Source: Arhodomonas sp052060015
GTDB taxonomy: Bacteria > Pseudomonadota > Gammaproteobacteria > Nitrococcales > Nitrococcaceae
Assembly (NCBI RefSeq): GCF_052060015.1
Contig: NZ_JBPODZ010000006.1
Location: forward strand, 167,346-231,345
DNA: 64,000 bases
Direction: 5' to 3'
The notes under the pieces are model-generated. The model made no database searches. It saw nothing but the letters and a program-made list of their open reading frames with translations, and was not told where the DNA came from. Below, in pieces: positions 1 through 9,103 of the stretch. How positions within the stretch are numbered: the stretch's first letter is position 1; every line of letters begins with the position of its first letter. The translations under genes and the position numbers were made by a program.

Positions 1-1
1 G

Positions 2-187
2 CAGTCCATCATCGCGGCGCGCAGGCGTGTCTCGGAGCCGGATATCTACCTCAAACCGGATACCGGTGGTGTCCGGCTGCTGCATTTCCATCGAATCGAG
101 ACCATCCTGGAGCAGGCGCGGCCCGCCGCCGAGCGGTTGAAGGCAGCGCTGCGCGAGGCGGGGATTGCGGAACAGCCCTCCCGCTAG
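2..187 (+). CDS. C-terminal end of a patatin-like phospholipase (partial)
   Basis: The frame is open from the window edge and ends at TAG 185-187, giving 61 residues. The tail reads RVSEPDIYLKPDTGGVRLL followed by a helical, Arg/Glu-rich end. This resembles the C-terminus of bacterial patatin-like (RssA-type) lipid acyl hydrolases, where a 'PD-x-x-x-P' strand precedes the last helices. The catalytic Ser and Asp lie upstream of the window, so the assignment rests on a short tail only. It is followed after 74 bp by a methyltransferase on the same strand. Confidence 0.45.
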   Translation, partial: QSIIAARRRVSEPDIYLKPDTGGVRLLHFHRIETILEQARPAAERLKAALREAGIAEQPSR

Positions 188-261
188 GCGGGCAAGACCC
201 TGGATGGCAGGCTGACCGCGGCGAGGCGCCGATCGGGTATCGAAGGTGTTGAGGGGAAGTC

Positions 262-897
262 ATGGCGCGGGAAGCAGCCTTTGAGGCGCATCACCGTCGG
301 TACGAGGACTGGTTCGAGACCCATGAGCTCGCCTACATCTCCGAGCTGCTGGCACTGCGACCCTTAGTACCCTGGAAGGGGCGCGGCCTTGAGATCGGGG
401 TCGGCAGCGCGCGCTTCGCCGCTCCGCTGGGCGTGCAAGTGGGCGTGGATCCGTCCCCGGCCATGCTCGCCTACGCCGCCGCCCGGGGCGTGCAGGCCGT
501 TGCGGGTACCGCCGAGGAGCTGCCCTTTGTCGACGGTTGTTTCGACCACGCGCTGGTGGTGACCACCATCTGCTTCGTGGACTCGGCCGCTGCCATGATC
601 GCGGAGGCCTATCGCGTGCTGCGCCCCGGTGCGCCGCTGGTGATCGGCTTCATCGACCGGGACAGCCCCCTTGGCCGGCGTTATGAGTTGCACCAGGAGG
701 AGGATGTCTTCTACCGGGAGGCCACTTTCTATTCCGCCGCCGAAGTGGAGCGGCTGCTCCGCAACGGCGGTTTTCGCATCGAGCACTGGGGCCAGACCCT
801 GGCCAGTGCGCGGGCCGATGTCCCGGCGATTGACCCCCTCCGCCCCGGCAGGGGCCGGTGCGGCTTCGTGGTGGTGGCGGCGGAGCGGCCCGCCTGA
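262..897 (+). CDS. Class I SAM-dependent methyltransferase
   Basis: This 211-residue protein has the Rossmann methyltransferase layout. Motif I is GLEIGVGSARFAAPLGVQVG at about residues 43-62, followed by the acidic end of strand 2 (GVDPSPAML). Motif II/III is ALVVTTICFVD near residue 95, and VLRPGAPLVIGF is the post-motif strand. It matches the Methyltransf_11 (UbiE/small-molecule) class; the substrate cannot be told from sequence. The ATG is preceded by GAGGGGAAGTC, a reasonable ribosome site. It converges with the lipoprotein gene downstream, with only 6 bp between stops. Confidence 0.85.
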   Translation: MAREAAFEAHHRRYEDWFETHELAYISELLALRPLVPWKGRGLEIGVGSARFAAPLGVQVGVDPSPAMLAYAAARGVQAVAGTAEELPFVDGCFDHALVVTTICFVDSAAAMIAEAYRVLRPGAPLVIGFIDRDSPLGRRYELHQEEDVFYREATFYSAAEVERLLRNGGFRIEHWGQTLASARADVPAIDPLRPGRGRCGFVVVAAERPA

Positions 898-903
898 GCG
901 GTC

Positions 904-1365
904 TTACTCCTGGATCCGCCAGCTTCCGTCGGGCTGGCGGCAGGCGGTGCCGTACACCTCTTCCGTGCCACCGCCGATCTCTGCCTCCATGGTGAACTCC
1001 CGGCAGGGGCCGGAGGAGGTCTCGTAGGTGCGCGTGGGGGTGACCGCGTACTCCGCGCCGGTGTCGGGGTTCTGCCAGGTGGAGGTCACCCCGGTACGGG
1101 TGGTCTCCAGGGTGGTGCCCACCTTCCGGCGGTCCACCTCGTCCATGGTGCGGCCGATATTGCCGCCGATGGCCGAGCCGATCATGGTGCCCGCGATGGT
1201 GGCGGCGGTCTGGCCGGTGCCGCCCCCGACCTGGTGGCCGAGCACGCCGCCGAGCACCCCGCCGATGACCATGCCGACCTGCTCGCTGGGGCCCTGATCG
1301 GTGGCGCAGCCGCCGAGGCCTATCGCCGCGGCCAGTGTGATCGCGAGTGTTGTCCTGGTGCGCAT
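904..1365 (-). CDS. Glycine-zipper outer-membrane lipoprotein (17 kDa surface antigen-like)
   Basis: The chosen ATG at 1365 starts a lipoprotein signal: MRTRTT, a hydrophobic core, then the lipobox IGLGGC, giving a 153-residue precursor. The mature part carries a glycine-zipper hairpin (VGMVIGGVLGGVLGHQVGGG ... MIGSAIGGNIG) of the Rickettsia 17-kDa antigen/Gly-zipper_2TM family, then a C-terminal beta domain with Cys pairs. Related proteins sit in the outer membrane, often with envelope-stress roles. A longer in-frame start at 1455 would bury the signal peptide and was rejected. Confidence 0.8.
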   Translation of the reverse strand: MRTRTTLAITLAAAIGLGGCATDQGPSEQVGMVIGGVLGGVLGHQVGGGTGQTAATIAGTMIGSAIGGNIGRTMDEVDRRKVGTTLETTRTGVTSTWQNPDTGAEYAVTPTRTYETSSGPCREFTMEAEIGGGTEEVYGTACRQPDGSWRIQE

Positions 1366-1514
1366 TGGGCGTCGTCCCTGTGATGGTGTGGATACTGGCA
1401 ACGTAGACGGATGCGGTGACGACGTCCAGCCCCGCCGTTGCGCGCTCACCGACACGGGAGGAAAGGGCTTGCTAGGATGGTGAAAGCGGCATGGCTCGCC
1501 GCAGGGAGGAAGCC

Positions 1515-3425
1515 GTGAGCGAAGACAGGCAGCCGGCCCCCGGCCCCGGTGGGGGAGGGCAGCAGCAGGTCCCCACCTGGTACGTGTTCCTGTGGATGGC
1601 GGCGTTGCTGATGCTCGTCTCCTACTGGACCCAGTTCACCCCCGAGGACGGGGTGCAATCCATCGCCTACTCGGAATTCAAGGAGGCGGTGGTAGCCGGG
1701 GAGGTGGCCGAGGTGACCCTGCGTGGTGAGGAGGTCCGCGGTCGTTTCACCGAGCGGGGCGCGCGCACTCGCGGCGGTGAGCAGGCCGTGGAGCGTTTCC
1801 GCACGATTCGTCCCGAGCTGGAGGACCGGGCCCTGCTCGACCTGCTCGAGGAGCATGCGGTGACCATCCGCGCGGAGAGCCAGCAACTGGCGTGGTGGCA
1901 GCAGCTGATCATCAATGTCCTGCCGTGGCTGTTGCTGCTCGCCTTCTTCTTCTGGCTCTGGTACTTCGCCCAGCGCCGGGTGATGGGTGGCGGCGCGGGG
2001 GGTATGTTCCAGTTCGGTCGCTCGAAGGCGCGGCGGTTCCGCGAGGAGCACCCCTCGGTGACCATGGATGACGTCGCTGGCGTGGAGACCGCCAAGCGCG
2101 ATCTCCGCGAGATCGTCGACTTCCTCAAGCACCCGGGGAAGTACCAGGCCCTGGGGGCGAAGATGCCCAAGGGCGTGCTCATGGTCGGGCCACCGGGCAC
2201 CGGCAAGACCCTGCTCGCCCGCGCCGTCGCCGGCGAGGCAGGGGTGCCGTTCTACAGCATCAGCGGCTCGGAGTTCATCGAGATGTTCGTCGGCGTCGGC
2301 GCCGCCCGTGTGCGGGATATGTTCCAGAATGCCCGCAGCGAGGCGCCGTCGCTGATCTTCATCGACGAGCTCGACTCCATCGGCCGGGCCCGGGGCACCG
2401 GCCTGGGCGGCGGCCACGACGAGCGCGAGCAGACCCTCAACCAGATCCTCGCCGAGATGGACGGCTTCGAGCCCCACGAGAAGGTCGTGGTCCTGGCCGC
2501 CACCAACCGCCCCGATGTGCTGGATGCGGCGCTGCTGCGACCGGGGCGCTTCGACCGCAAGGTGATGCTGGAGCGGCCCCATAAGGAGGCACGCAAGGCG
2601 ATCCTCGAGGTGCACGCGCGCAACGTACCGCTGGCCGAGGACGTGGACCTGGGGCATCTCGCCGAGCGGACCACCGGCTTCTCGGGGGCCGACCTGGAGA
2701 ACCTGATCAACGAGGCCGCGCTCATCGCCGCGCGCCAGGGGCGCGAGGAGGTGGACGCGGAGATCCTGGACACCGCCCGGGACAACCTGGTCCTCGGTGA
2801 GCGCCGCGACTATACGCTGAGCGATGAGGAGAAGCGCATGGTCGCCTACCATGAGTGCGGCCACGCGCTGACCGCCTTCTACCTCACCCATACCGACCCC
2901 CTGGAGAAGGTTACGGTGGTGCCCCGCGGCCGTGCCCTGGGACTGACCGAGCAGACGCCGCGGGAGGAGCGCTACAACCTCAACGAGAGCTATCTCCGCG
3001 ACCGCATCTCGGTGATGCTCGGTGGCCGGGTCTCGGAGCGGCTGGTCTTCGGCGAGGTCAGCAGCGGCGCCCAGCAGGACCTCAAGGAGGCCACCCAGCT
3101 GGCCCGCCGCATGGTGGCGCAGTGGGGGATGAGCGAGAAGGTGGGGCCCGTAGGCCTGAATGTCGGCGAGGAGCACGTCTTTCTCGGGCGGGAGATGGCC
3201 CAACCCCGGGACCACAGCGAGCGCTTGGCGGAGCTCGTGGATGAGGAGGTGCGGCGCGTGCTGCAGGAGGCAGAGCGCCGCACCGAGGAGCTGCTCACCG
3301 AGCACCGGGACGGCCTCGACCGGTTGGCGACGGCGGTGCTGGAGCGCGAGACGCTTGATGCCGATGAGATCGGGGAGGTCCTGGAGAGCGCGGGCGACGC
3401 CGGCGTTGCCGCCCGCGGGAGGTAG
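1515..3425 (+). CDS. ftsH: FtsH-family ATP-dependent zinc metalloprotease
   Basis: 636 residues from a GTG preceded by GGGAGGAAGCC; an in-frame ATG at 1491 lacks as good a site. Order of parts: TM1 (about 18-40), FtsH extracellular domain, TM2 (about 130-150), AAA+ module with Walker A GPPGTGKT (about 225) and Walker B FIDELD (about 282), the SRH region with RPGRFDR, then the M41 protease with HECGH (about 446-450) as zinc ligands. It acts at the inner membrane on membrane and regulatory proteins. It is not next to rlmE or folP, the usual gammaproteobacterial neighbours, so it may be a second FtsH. Confidence 0.93.
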   Translation: MSEDRQPAPGPGGGGQQQVPTWYVFLWMAALLMLVSYWTQFTPEDGVQSIAYSEFKEAVVAGEVAEVTLRGEEVRGRFTERGARTRGGEQAVERFRTIRPELEDRALLDLLEEHAVTIRAESQQLAWWQQLIINVLPWLLLLAFFFWLWYFAQRRVMGGGAGGMFQFGRSKARRFREEHPSVTMDDVAGVETAKRDLREIVDFLKHPGKYQALGAKMPKGVLMVGPPGTGKTLLARAVAGEAGVPFYSISGSEFIEMFVGVGAARVRDMFQNARSEAPSLIFIDELDSIGRARGTGLGGGHDEREQTLNQILAEMDGFEPHEKVVVLAATNRPDVLDAALLRPGRFDRKVMLERPHKEARKAILEVHARNVPLAEDVDLGHLAERTTGFSGADLENLINEAALIAARQGREEVDAEILDTARDNLVLGERRDYTLSDEEKRMVAYHECGHALTAFYLTHTDPLEKVTVVPRGRALGLTEQTPREERYNLNESYLRDRISVMLGGRVSERLVFGEVSSGAQQDLKEATQLARRMVAQWGMSEKVGPVGLNVGEEHVFLGREMAQPRDHSERLAELVDEEVRRVLQEAERRTEELLTEHRDGLDRLATAVLERETLDADEIGEVLESAGDAGVAARGR

Positions 3426-3519
3426 GGCCTGCGGGGTAGGCAGGCGCCGGAGCGCCGCCTATGCTTGGGGAACCACCCAGGCGGAAGGGGTGTGGAAGCG
3501 CCCCCACACGGAGGTTGTC

Positions 3520-5634
3520 ATGTCCCGCTGGTTCCTGCCCGGCATTGCCGGTACCGCCTTCCTGTTTGCCTGCAATGGCGACAGCGACCTGCCACCGCTC
3601 AACGAGCGACCCCAGTTCCTCGACGATGAGGTCGTCCAGGCCCGCCACGACGGTGACGGCGACGACCTGCTGACCGCCGGTCTCGGTGCATCAGGTCTGG
3701 CCAGCGCCGAGGCCCCCGGCTTCGCCGATCCTGTCGCGCCCACCACCGCCGAGCTCCGGCGCCTGGCCATATACAACAACTACCGTGCCCTAGTGGATAC
3801 CGCGCCGGGCGGGGGTTACGGCGAGTTCTTCGGGCCGTCAGTCGGCGTCGATGGCGAGGGGCTCGTCCCCGGCGACGAATACCTGGCCTACGCGCGCTAC
3901 GACGAGGGCCCGCCGGTAACCATGATGGTCCAGGTCCCCGACGCCTTCGACCCGGATCGGGCGTGCATGGTCACCGCCCCCTCGTCGGGCTCCCGCGGCA
4001 TCTACGGGGCCATTGGCACCGCCGGGGAGTGGGGGCTGAAGCGCGGCTGCGCGGTGGTCTACACCGACAAGGGCACCGGAACCGGGGCCCATAATCTGGC
4101 ACGGGATACGGTGCAGCGCCTCGACGGGCGGCTGGCCGATGCGGCGGAGGCGGGCGATGAGGCCCAGTTCCGTGCCCCGTTGGGGGATTCGGAGCGTGCC
4201 GCCTTCAATGAGGCGTGGCCCCACCGGTTCGCGTTCAAGCACGCCCACTCGGAGGTCAACCCCGAGGCGGACTGGGGGCGCCATGTTCTGGATTCCATCC
4301 GGTTCGGCCTGTTCGTGCTCAATGAGCGCTACGGCGAGACCGACGCCCTGGGCCGGGCCCGCCGCAGCATCACCGCTGACGACGTGCTGGTCATCGCCTC
4401 CAGCGTTTCCAACGGCGGCGGTGCCTCGGTCCGCGCGGCGGAGCAGGATGAGGAAGGCCTGATCGACGGCGTTGCCGTCTCCGAGCCCAACGTGAACCCA
4501 ATGGTGGACGATGGCTTTGTCATCCAGCAGGGGGATGAGCCCCCCATCAGCGGCCACAGCCGCAGCCTGCTCGACTATACCAGCGCCCTGGCGCTGTACC
4601 AGGGCTGTGCCAACATTGCCCCCGGTGTCCGCGATGCGGCCCCGATGAACGCCACCTTCAACGATTTCGACGTGGCCGAGAATATCTGCAGCGCCCTCGC
4701 CGCCAAGGGACTGGTCAGCGGCGACAATACCGCCAGCCGTTCCGCCGATGCCCAGCGGATCCTCAACGAGGAATTCTCGATACAGCCGGAGCAGAACCTG
4801 CTGGCGCCCCTGCATTTCGGGCTCGGCGTCGCCCCAGGCATCTCGGTGACTTACGCCAATGCCTACGGGCGCTTCCCGGTCACCGACCGGCTCTGCGAGG
4901 TCTCCATGGCGGCGACAGCAGAGGACGGGGCACCGGCGCCGCTGGCGGAGGCCGCCGAGGCGGCCCTGTTCGCCACCAGCAACGGGATCCCGCCGACCGC
5001 GGGGGTGGCGCTCATCCACGACGCGGCGGCGGCTGGCCCCACGGCCCTACCGCAGGCCACCTCCACCTCCAGCGGCCTGCCCGATCATGGGCTTGACGCG
5101 CTGCTCTGTCTTCGGCGCCTGGCCGCCGATCAGGATCCGGCCAGCGGCGCGCCGCTGGGCGGGGAGGCGGCAACCCAGGCGACGCGCATCGCCGAGGGTG
5201 TGGAGGCGGTCCGTGCCGGCGGCGACCTCCAGGGCAAGCCCGCGGTGTTCGTCACCGGTCGAGCCGACGCCATCCTACCCATCAACCACACCTCGCGCCC
5301 GTACTTCGCCCTCAATCGCCGCATCGAGGGAGCGGACAGTGGCCTGCGTTACTATGAGATCCTCAACGCGCACCACCTGGACGTGCTCAACGGCTTCCCG
5401 GCCGTCGCGGAGCGGTATGTCCCGCTCCACCACTATTTCTTCCAGGCCCTGGACCTGGTGTACGACCACCTGCGCGAAGGGGATCCCCTTCCGCCCAGCC
5501 AGGTGGTGCGCACGCTGCCTCGCGGCGAGGACGCGCCGGCGTTGAGCGAAGAAAATGTGCCGGCGATTGCCGACGAGCCTGCGGGCAGCGAGCGCATCGT
5601 ATTCTCCGATGGTGTGTTGCGCATTCCGGAGTAG
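3520..5634 (+). CDS. D-(-)-3-hydroxybutyrate oligomer hydrolase (lipoprotein)
   Basis: 704 residues from ATG 3520, with a short signal ending in a lipobox-like LFAC, so probably a periplasmic or outer-membrane lipoprotein. The family signature ASSVSNGGGASVRAAEQD (about residues 290-307) holds the nucleophile serine of the 3HBOH family, which cleaves short 3-hydroxybutyrate oligomers during polyhydroxybutyrate breakdown. Length matches the family (about 690-720). A longer upstream frame overlapping ftsH is not used. It agrees with the phasin genes elsewhere in the window and implies that the host makes or scavenges PHB. Confidence 0.9.
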   Translation: MSRWFLPGIAGTAFLFACNGDSDLPPLNERPQFLDDEVVQARHDGDGDDLLTAGLGASGLASAEAPGFADPVAPTTAELRRLAIYNNYRALVDTAPGGGYGEFFGPSVGVDGEGLVPGDEYLAYARYDEGPPVTMMVQVPDAFDPDRACMVTAPSSGSRGIYGAIGTAGEWGLKRGCAVVYTDKGTGTGAHNLARDTVQRLDGRLADAAEAGDEAQFRAPLGDSERAAFNEAWPHRFAFKHAHSEVNPEADWGRHVLDSIRFGLFVLNERYGETDALGRARRSITADDVLVIASSVSNGGGASVRAAEQDEEGLIDGVAVSEPNVNPMVDDGFVIQQGDEPPISGHSRSLLDYTSALALYQGCANIAPGVRDAAPMNATFNDFDVAENICSALAAKGLVSGDNTASRSADAQRILNEEFSIQPEQNLLAPLHFGLGVAPGISVTYANAYGRFPVTDRLCEVSMAATAEDGAPAPLAEAAEAALFATSNGIPPTAGVALIHDAAAAGPTALPQATSTSSGLPDHGLDALLCLRRLAADQDPASGAPLGGEAATQATRIAEGVEAVRAGGDLQGKPAVFVTGRADAILPINHTSRPYFALNRRIEGADSGLRYYEILNAHHLDVLNGFPAVAERYVPLHHYFFQALDLVYDHLREGDPLPPSQVVRTLPRGEDAPALSEENVPAIADEPAGSERIVFSDGVLRIPE

Positions 5635-5669
5635 GCTGTTTTCGGTATGCGCGTGACGAGACAACTTAT

Positions 5670-5957
5670 ATGAAACACGCCAGGGTCGAGATCCACTACT
5701 GCACGGGTTGTCGGTGGTTGCTGCGGGCGGCATGGATGGCCCAGGAGCTGCTGACCACGTTCGAGGACGAGATCGGCGGGCTCACCTTGTGTCCCGGCTC
5801 GGGCGGCGTCTTCGAGGTGATCGTTGAGGGGGAGCGGATCTGGTCGCGCAAGGAGCAGGGCCGTTTCCCGGAGATCACCGAGCTCAAGCAGCTCGTCCGT
5901 GACCGTATCGCCCCGGAGCGACCCCTCGGTCATGCAGACCGCAAGGGGGCCGGCTGA
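5670..5957 (+). CDS. SelT/SelW/SelH-family thioredoxin-like protein
   Basis: 95 residues. The N-terminus EIHYCTGCRWLLRAAWMAQE contains the CxxC redox pair (Cys-x-x-Cys; no selenocysteine codon here) of bacterial SelW-like (Rdx) proteins, followed by the conserved PGSGGVFEV strand and LKQLVRD helix. These are small cytosolic thioredoxin-fold proteins of poorly defined redox function. The gene stands alone, 35 bp after the oligomer hydrolase, and could be read through from it. Confidence 0.85.
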   Translation: MKHARVEIHYCTGCRWLLRAAWMAQELLTTFEDEIGGLTLCPGSGGVFEVIVEGERIWSRKEQGRFPEITELKQLVRDRIAPERPLGHADRKGAG

Positions 5958-6039
5958 CATCGTAATTACCCCAGGCGCGTGTAATCGCCAAGGCACGATT
6001 TGTGCATTGCGTCACTCGGTGCCATAGGGGGATAACGGC

Positions 6040-6414
6040 ATGATTCAGCTGGATCGAGAGATGACGGACCTGGCGATGAAGCTGCGGCGGTGTCTGCGTC
6101 GGGAGGGGGAGTCCACGCCGCCGTTGAGTGATCCGGAGCTGGTACCTACCCTGCTCGAGCAGGCGCGTCCGTTGCAGGATGGGGAGGTCCAGCAGCTCGC
6201 CCGGGCACTGGAACGTCGTTTGCTCGACCAAGGCGGGGAACAGCGAGAGACGTCGTCGGTGGAGCAGGCGGAGCGGGATCGGGGGTCGATGCGGCGCTAT
6301 CGTGGGGCGCTCGTCGAGGAAGCCCACGGATCGGATGGAGGGTCCCGACATACCGGCCGAACGACTGCCCGCCCGGCCCGTCGGTTGGTTTACCGGGGGC
6401 AGCGGGTTCGTTGA
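6040..6414 (+). CDS. Hypothetical helical protein
   Basis: 124 residues, not recognised. The first 80 residues are predicted amphipathic helix rich in Leu, Glu and Arg; the tail is Arg-rich and probably disordered. The ATG at 6040 follows AGGGGGATAACGGC, a plausible ribosome site, and codon use in the first two thirds looks coding. It converges with the membrane-protein gene at 6482. No function is offered. Confidence 0.45.
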   Translation: MIQLDREMTDLAMKLRRCLRREGESTPPLSDPELVPTLLEQARPLQDGEVQQLARALERRLLDQGGEQRETSSVEQAERDRGSMRRYRGALVEEAHGSDGGSRHTGRTTARPARRLVYRGQRVR

Positions 6415-6481
6415 CGCCCTGCGGTTGTGCGCCGGGTGTGCGTCGCTGGTGCAACCGTGCACCGGCGGCACCCGGCGGACA

Positions 6482-7051
6482 TCACGGGAAGGTATGCACG
6501 AAAAACGACTTCACCCGGTGCTGCCAGTGCACCACCCAGTGCGGTGCACCGGCCGCGGTGCCCGCCGGCTCCAGGGTGGGGTGGCGCTTGACCGCGTCAT
6601 CGACCAAGGCCTCCTGCCCCGGTTCGAGATCCACGAAGAACACGTGGCGTCCCTGCTGCAACGCGTCCTCGAAGTCACGGAACCGTTGGTTCGGGGTCTC
6701 GATACCGCGCAGCCCGCCCTCCCAGGTGAAGAAGCCGAAGGTGATGACGGCGAGGAAGATGAACGGCAGCCACCCGGCGGCGGTATCCGACCACCCCATG
6801 ACGCCCGCGATGATCAGCACCAGCACCGCAAGAGCCGCCCCGATGACCGCGCCGATGAGGGTGGAGTGGACGAGGTCCCGCTTCATCAGCGCCTTGACCT
6901 GATTGAGATGGCGGTGGCTCTCCGCTTCGGCGTCGTCGAGGGTGAGGACATGACACTGGGGCGTTACGATGCCCGCCCGCTCCAGGTCCTCCTCGAGTCG
7001 CTCCAGGTCGTCCATGTCGGAGCTGATGAAGAAATAGCGCTTCATCCGCAT
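6482..7051 (-). CDS. Conserved two-TM membrane protein of unknown function
   Basis: 189 residues from ATG 7051, which follows GGGAGGCTGCC; an in-frame ATG further upstream lacks a site. The N-terminal domain (MKRYFFISSDMDDLERLEED) looks like a flavodoxin/ferredoxin-fold sensor half. It is followed by two TM helices (about 58-80 and 88-108) and a conserved FTWEGGLRGIETPN loop. Similar proteins are common in Pseudomonas and relatives with no settled function. Monocistronic, divergent from the GGDEF gene. Confidence 0.7.
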   Translation of the reverse strand: MRMKRYFFISSDMDDLERLEEDLERAGIVTPQCHVLTLDDAEAESHRHLNQVKALMKRDLVHSTLIGAVIGAALAVLVLIIAGVMGWSDTAAGWLPFIFLAVITFGFFTWEGGLRGIETPNQRFRDFEDALQQGRHVFFVDLEPGQEALVDDAVKRHPTLEPAGTAAGAPHWVVHWQHRVKSFFVHTFP

Positions 7052-7213
7052 GGCAGCCTCCCAGAAACGCAAGCAGCGCGGGGATCCACCCGCCACTGTT
7101 AATTAAAGATAGATTACCCCTGCCGCTATCGCCATGCGGGTTCGCCCGTACGCGGCCCGGTCCGTCGTCGCCGTCGGTTACGTCCGGGCCGGGATCCGGC
7201 TATCCTGTAGGTC

Positions 7214-8341
7214 ATGCCGGGGACTACACCAACCCAACGCGTGCATCCCGGGGTGCAACGGCTGGAGGCGGGCAAGCGCCGGGTCTACGGCTTCGCCCTG
7301 GGCTTCGGGGTCATCATTGTGGTGTTGAGCTGGCTGATGCGGCATCCCGGAGATGCCTTTATCGCCTATCTCTATCCCATCTTCGCCCTGGTCCTCGCCG
7401 CCATGCTGCCGTTGCTGTGGTGGCCGCGCATGCCCCTGCGCCTGCTGGAGGGGTTGATGCTGGGTACCCTCGCCGCAATGGTGCTCGCCCGCCTCGCCTG
7501 GCACTTTCATTTCTCCGCGCCCATCGATGAGCAGTTGCTCGTGCTGGTGGGCGGCCACTATTGGGCCGTGGGTGCGCTGATCGTGGCGAGCTTCGTGGTG
7601 CTGGACCACAAGCGGGGACTGCTCGCCGGGACGGTCATCGTGCTCGTCTCGGCACTGATCGCCGTGGCCGGCGTCGCCGGGGAGTGGCGTGTCGGCGAGG
7701 TCTCGCAGGAGTCCACGTTCTACCTCCTGCGTGTGCATCTCTTCCTCGGCCTGCTGCTGGTGCTCACCAGCGCCGCCACGGCGATGCGCGACGAGCTGCA
7801 GAGGGCGTTGCTGCGCGCGGACATCCTGGACGAGTGGGCGAACACCGACATGCCGACAGGGCTCGCCAACCGACGTGCCGCCGATCGTTTCCTCAACCAG
7901 GAGGTGGCCGCGGCGCGCCGCTACCGTCGGCCGCTGTCGGTGCTGAGCCTGGACATCGACCACTTCAAGAAGGTCAACGATGCCTACGGTCACGGCACCG
8001 GCGATGCGGTGATCGAGGGGGTCGCCCGGCGGCTCGAGGCATCGGTACGGGAACCGGATCTGGTGGCCCGCTGGGGTGGGGAGGAGTTCCTCATCGTGGC
8101 CCCCGAGATCCCCCTCGACGACGCCAAGCGGATGGCGGAGCGGTGCCGCAGGGCCATCGAAGAGCAGCCCGTGGCGGGGGTGGAAGTTACGGTGACCATC
8201 GGCGTGGCTGAACTCCAGCCTGGCGAGGGGATCGATGCCATGCTCAGCCGGGCGGATGCGATGCTCTACGAGGGCAAGCGCACGGGCCGCAATCGCGTGG
8301 TCGGTACCGCCGCCGGAGCCGTTGCATCACCGTCGAGCTGA
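7214..8341 (+). CDS. Membrane diguanylate cyclase (GGDEF)
   Basis: 375 residues. The N-terminal half has about six hydrophobic segments (residues 20-200), an integral-membrane sensor of unknown ligand. The C-terminal GGDEF domain (about 210-365) has the active-site loop WGGEEF and the substrate helix FKKVNDAYGHGTGDAVI. REPD lies five residues before the loop, matching an RxxD inhibitory site. It should therefore make cyclic di-GMP with product feedback. The likely start follows a short spacer after TATCCTGTAGGTC. Confidence 0.9.
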   Translation: MPGTTPTQRVHPGVQRLEAGKRRVYGFALGFGVIIVVLSWLMRHPGDAFIAYLYPIFALVLAAMLPLLWWPRMPLRLLEGLMLGTLAAMVLARLAWHFHFSAPIDEQLLVLVGGHYWAVGALIVASFVVLDHKRGLLAGTVIVLVSALIAVAGVAGEWRVGEVSQESTFYLLRVHLFLGLLLVLTSAATAMRDELQRALLRADILDEWANTDMPTGLANRRAADRFLNQEVAAARRYRRPLSVLSLDIDHFKKVNDAYGHGTGDAVIEGVARRLEASVREPDLVARWGGEEFLIVAPEIPLDDAKRMAERCRRAIEEQPVAGVEVTVTIGVAELQPGEGIDAMLSRADAMLYEGKRTGRNRVVGTAAGAVASPSS

Positions 8342-8381
8342 CGGCTATCACGGCAGGAGGCAGTCTCAGCAGGGGGCTGAT

Positions 8382-9041
8382 ATGGCCTGGTCACAACGCG
8401 CCTACAGTTACTCCGAGGAGCGTGCCGACCGCTGGCTTCACAGGGCCGGAATCGCGGTGGCCCTGGCCGGCGTCATCATCCTCGTGCTGCTTGCTGCCAT
8501 GCGGCGGGAGGCGGTGGTCGTGGCTGGGGCCGTGCTGTATTCGGCGGGCCTGCTCGCCATGCTGATCGCCTCCGCGCTGGCCAATCATGATCTGGCGAGC
8601 CCCGGTGCCCGCGCGCCACTGCGGCAGCGCCTCGACCATGCGGCGATCTTCGTGATGATCGCCGGCACCTACACGCCGTTTACCCTGACCGTTCTCCACG
8701 GACCCTGGGGGTGGGGATTACTGGTCTTCGTCTGGGCAGTCGCGCTGGGCGGGGCCGGGCTCAAGCTCGCCGGCCGCCTTGGCTATGGGTACTCCATCGT
8801 CCTGTACCTGCTGCTGGGCTGGAGTGTACTTCCGGCGGTCCGGCCCCTCGCGGCCGGCCTGACGGCCGCTCCCCTGGTGCTCCTGGTCGTCGGCGGCGGG
8901 CTCTATACCCTGGGCGTCGGGGTCTTCCTCTTCTCCCGGATGCCCTATCACACCGCGGTCTGGCATGGGATCGTCATGGTCGCGGCCGGTTGTCACTATG
9001 CGGCGGTGCTTACCGGTATCGTGCTCCGTCCCGCGGGGTGA
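8382..9041 (+). CDS. Hemolysin III (TrhA/YqfA) family 7-TM protein
   Basis: 219 residues from ATG 8382 (preceded by AGGGGGCTGAT). It has the HlyIII/PAQR architecture of seven TM helices with the conserved histidines: LDHAAIFVMIAGTYTPFTL (His and Thr-Tyr-Thr-Pro) in the centre and HTAVWHGIVMVAAGCHY near the C-terminus. Bacterial relatives are implicated in membrane energetics or lipid homeostasis rather than true hemolysis. Its position after the GGDEF gene is probably incidental. Confidence 0.88.
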   Translation: MAWSQRAYSYSEERADRWLHRAGIAVALAGVIILVLLAAMRREAVVVAGAVLYSAGLLAMLIASALANHDLASPGARAPLRQRLDHAAIFVMIAGTYTPFTLTVLHGPWGWGLLVFVWAVALGGAGLKLAGRLGYGYSIVLYLLLGWSVLPAVRPLAAGLTAAPLVLLVVGGGLYTLGVGVFLFSRMPYHTAVWHGIVMVAAGCHYAAVLTGIVLRPAG

Positions 9042-9070
9042 GCACCGCGTCGCCCGTTCCCCGCGGACCG

Positions 9071-9090
9071 CTCATCGGCGAACCGATGAG
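9071..9090. repeat. Perfect 8-bp inverted repeat (hairpin) after hlyIII
   Basis: CTCATCGG-CGAA-CCGATGAG forms an exact 8-bp stem with a four-base loop just after the HlyIII stop. No T-run follows on either strand, so it is a weak intrinsic-terminator candidate or an mRNA 3' stabiliser. It lies 13 bp upstream of the FNR-like box. Confidence 0.4.
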
Positions 9091-9103
9091 TGCGCCGATG
9101 TCG

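Noticed and set aside
1446..3305. Long open frame on the minus strand across ftsH (about 619 codons)
   Set aside because: It mirrors a strongly coding, conserved FtsH on the other strand; the translation is low-complexity Leu/Gly/Ala/His text from high-GC antisense and matches no family.
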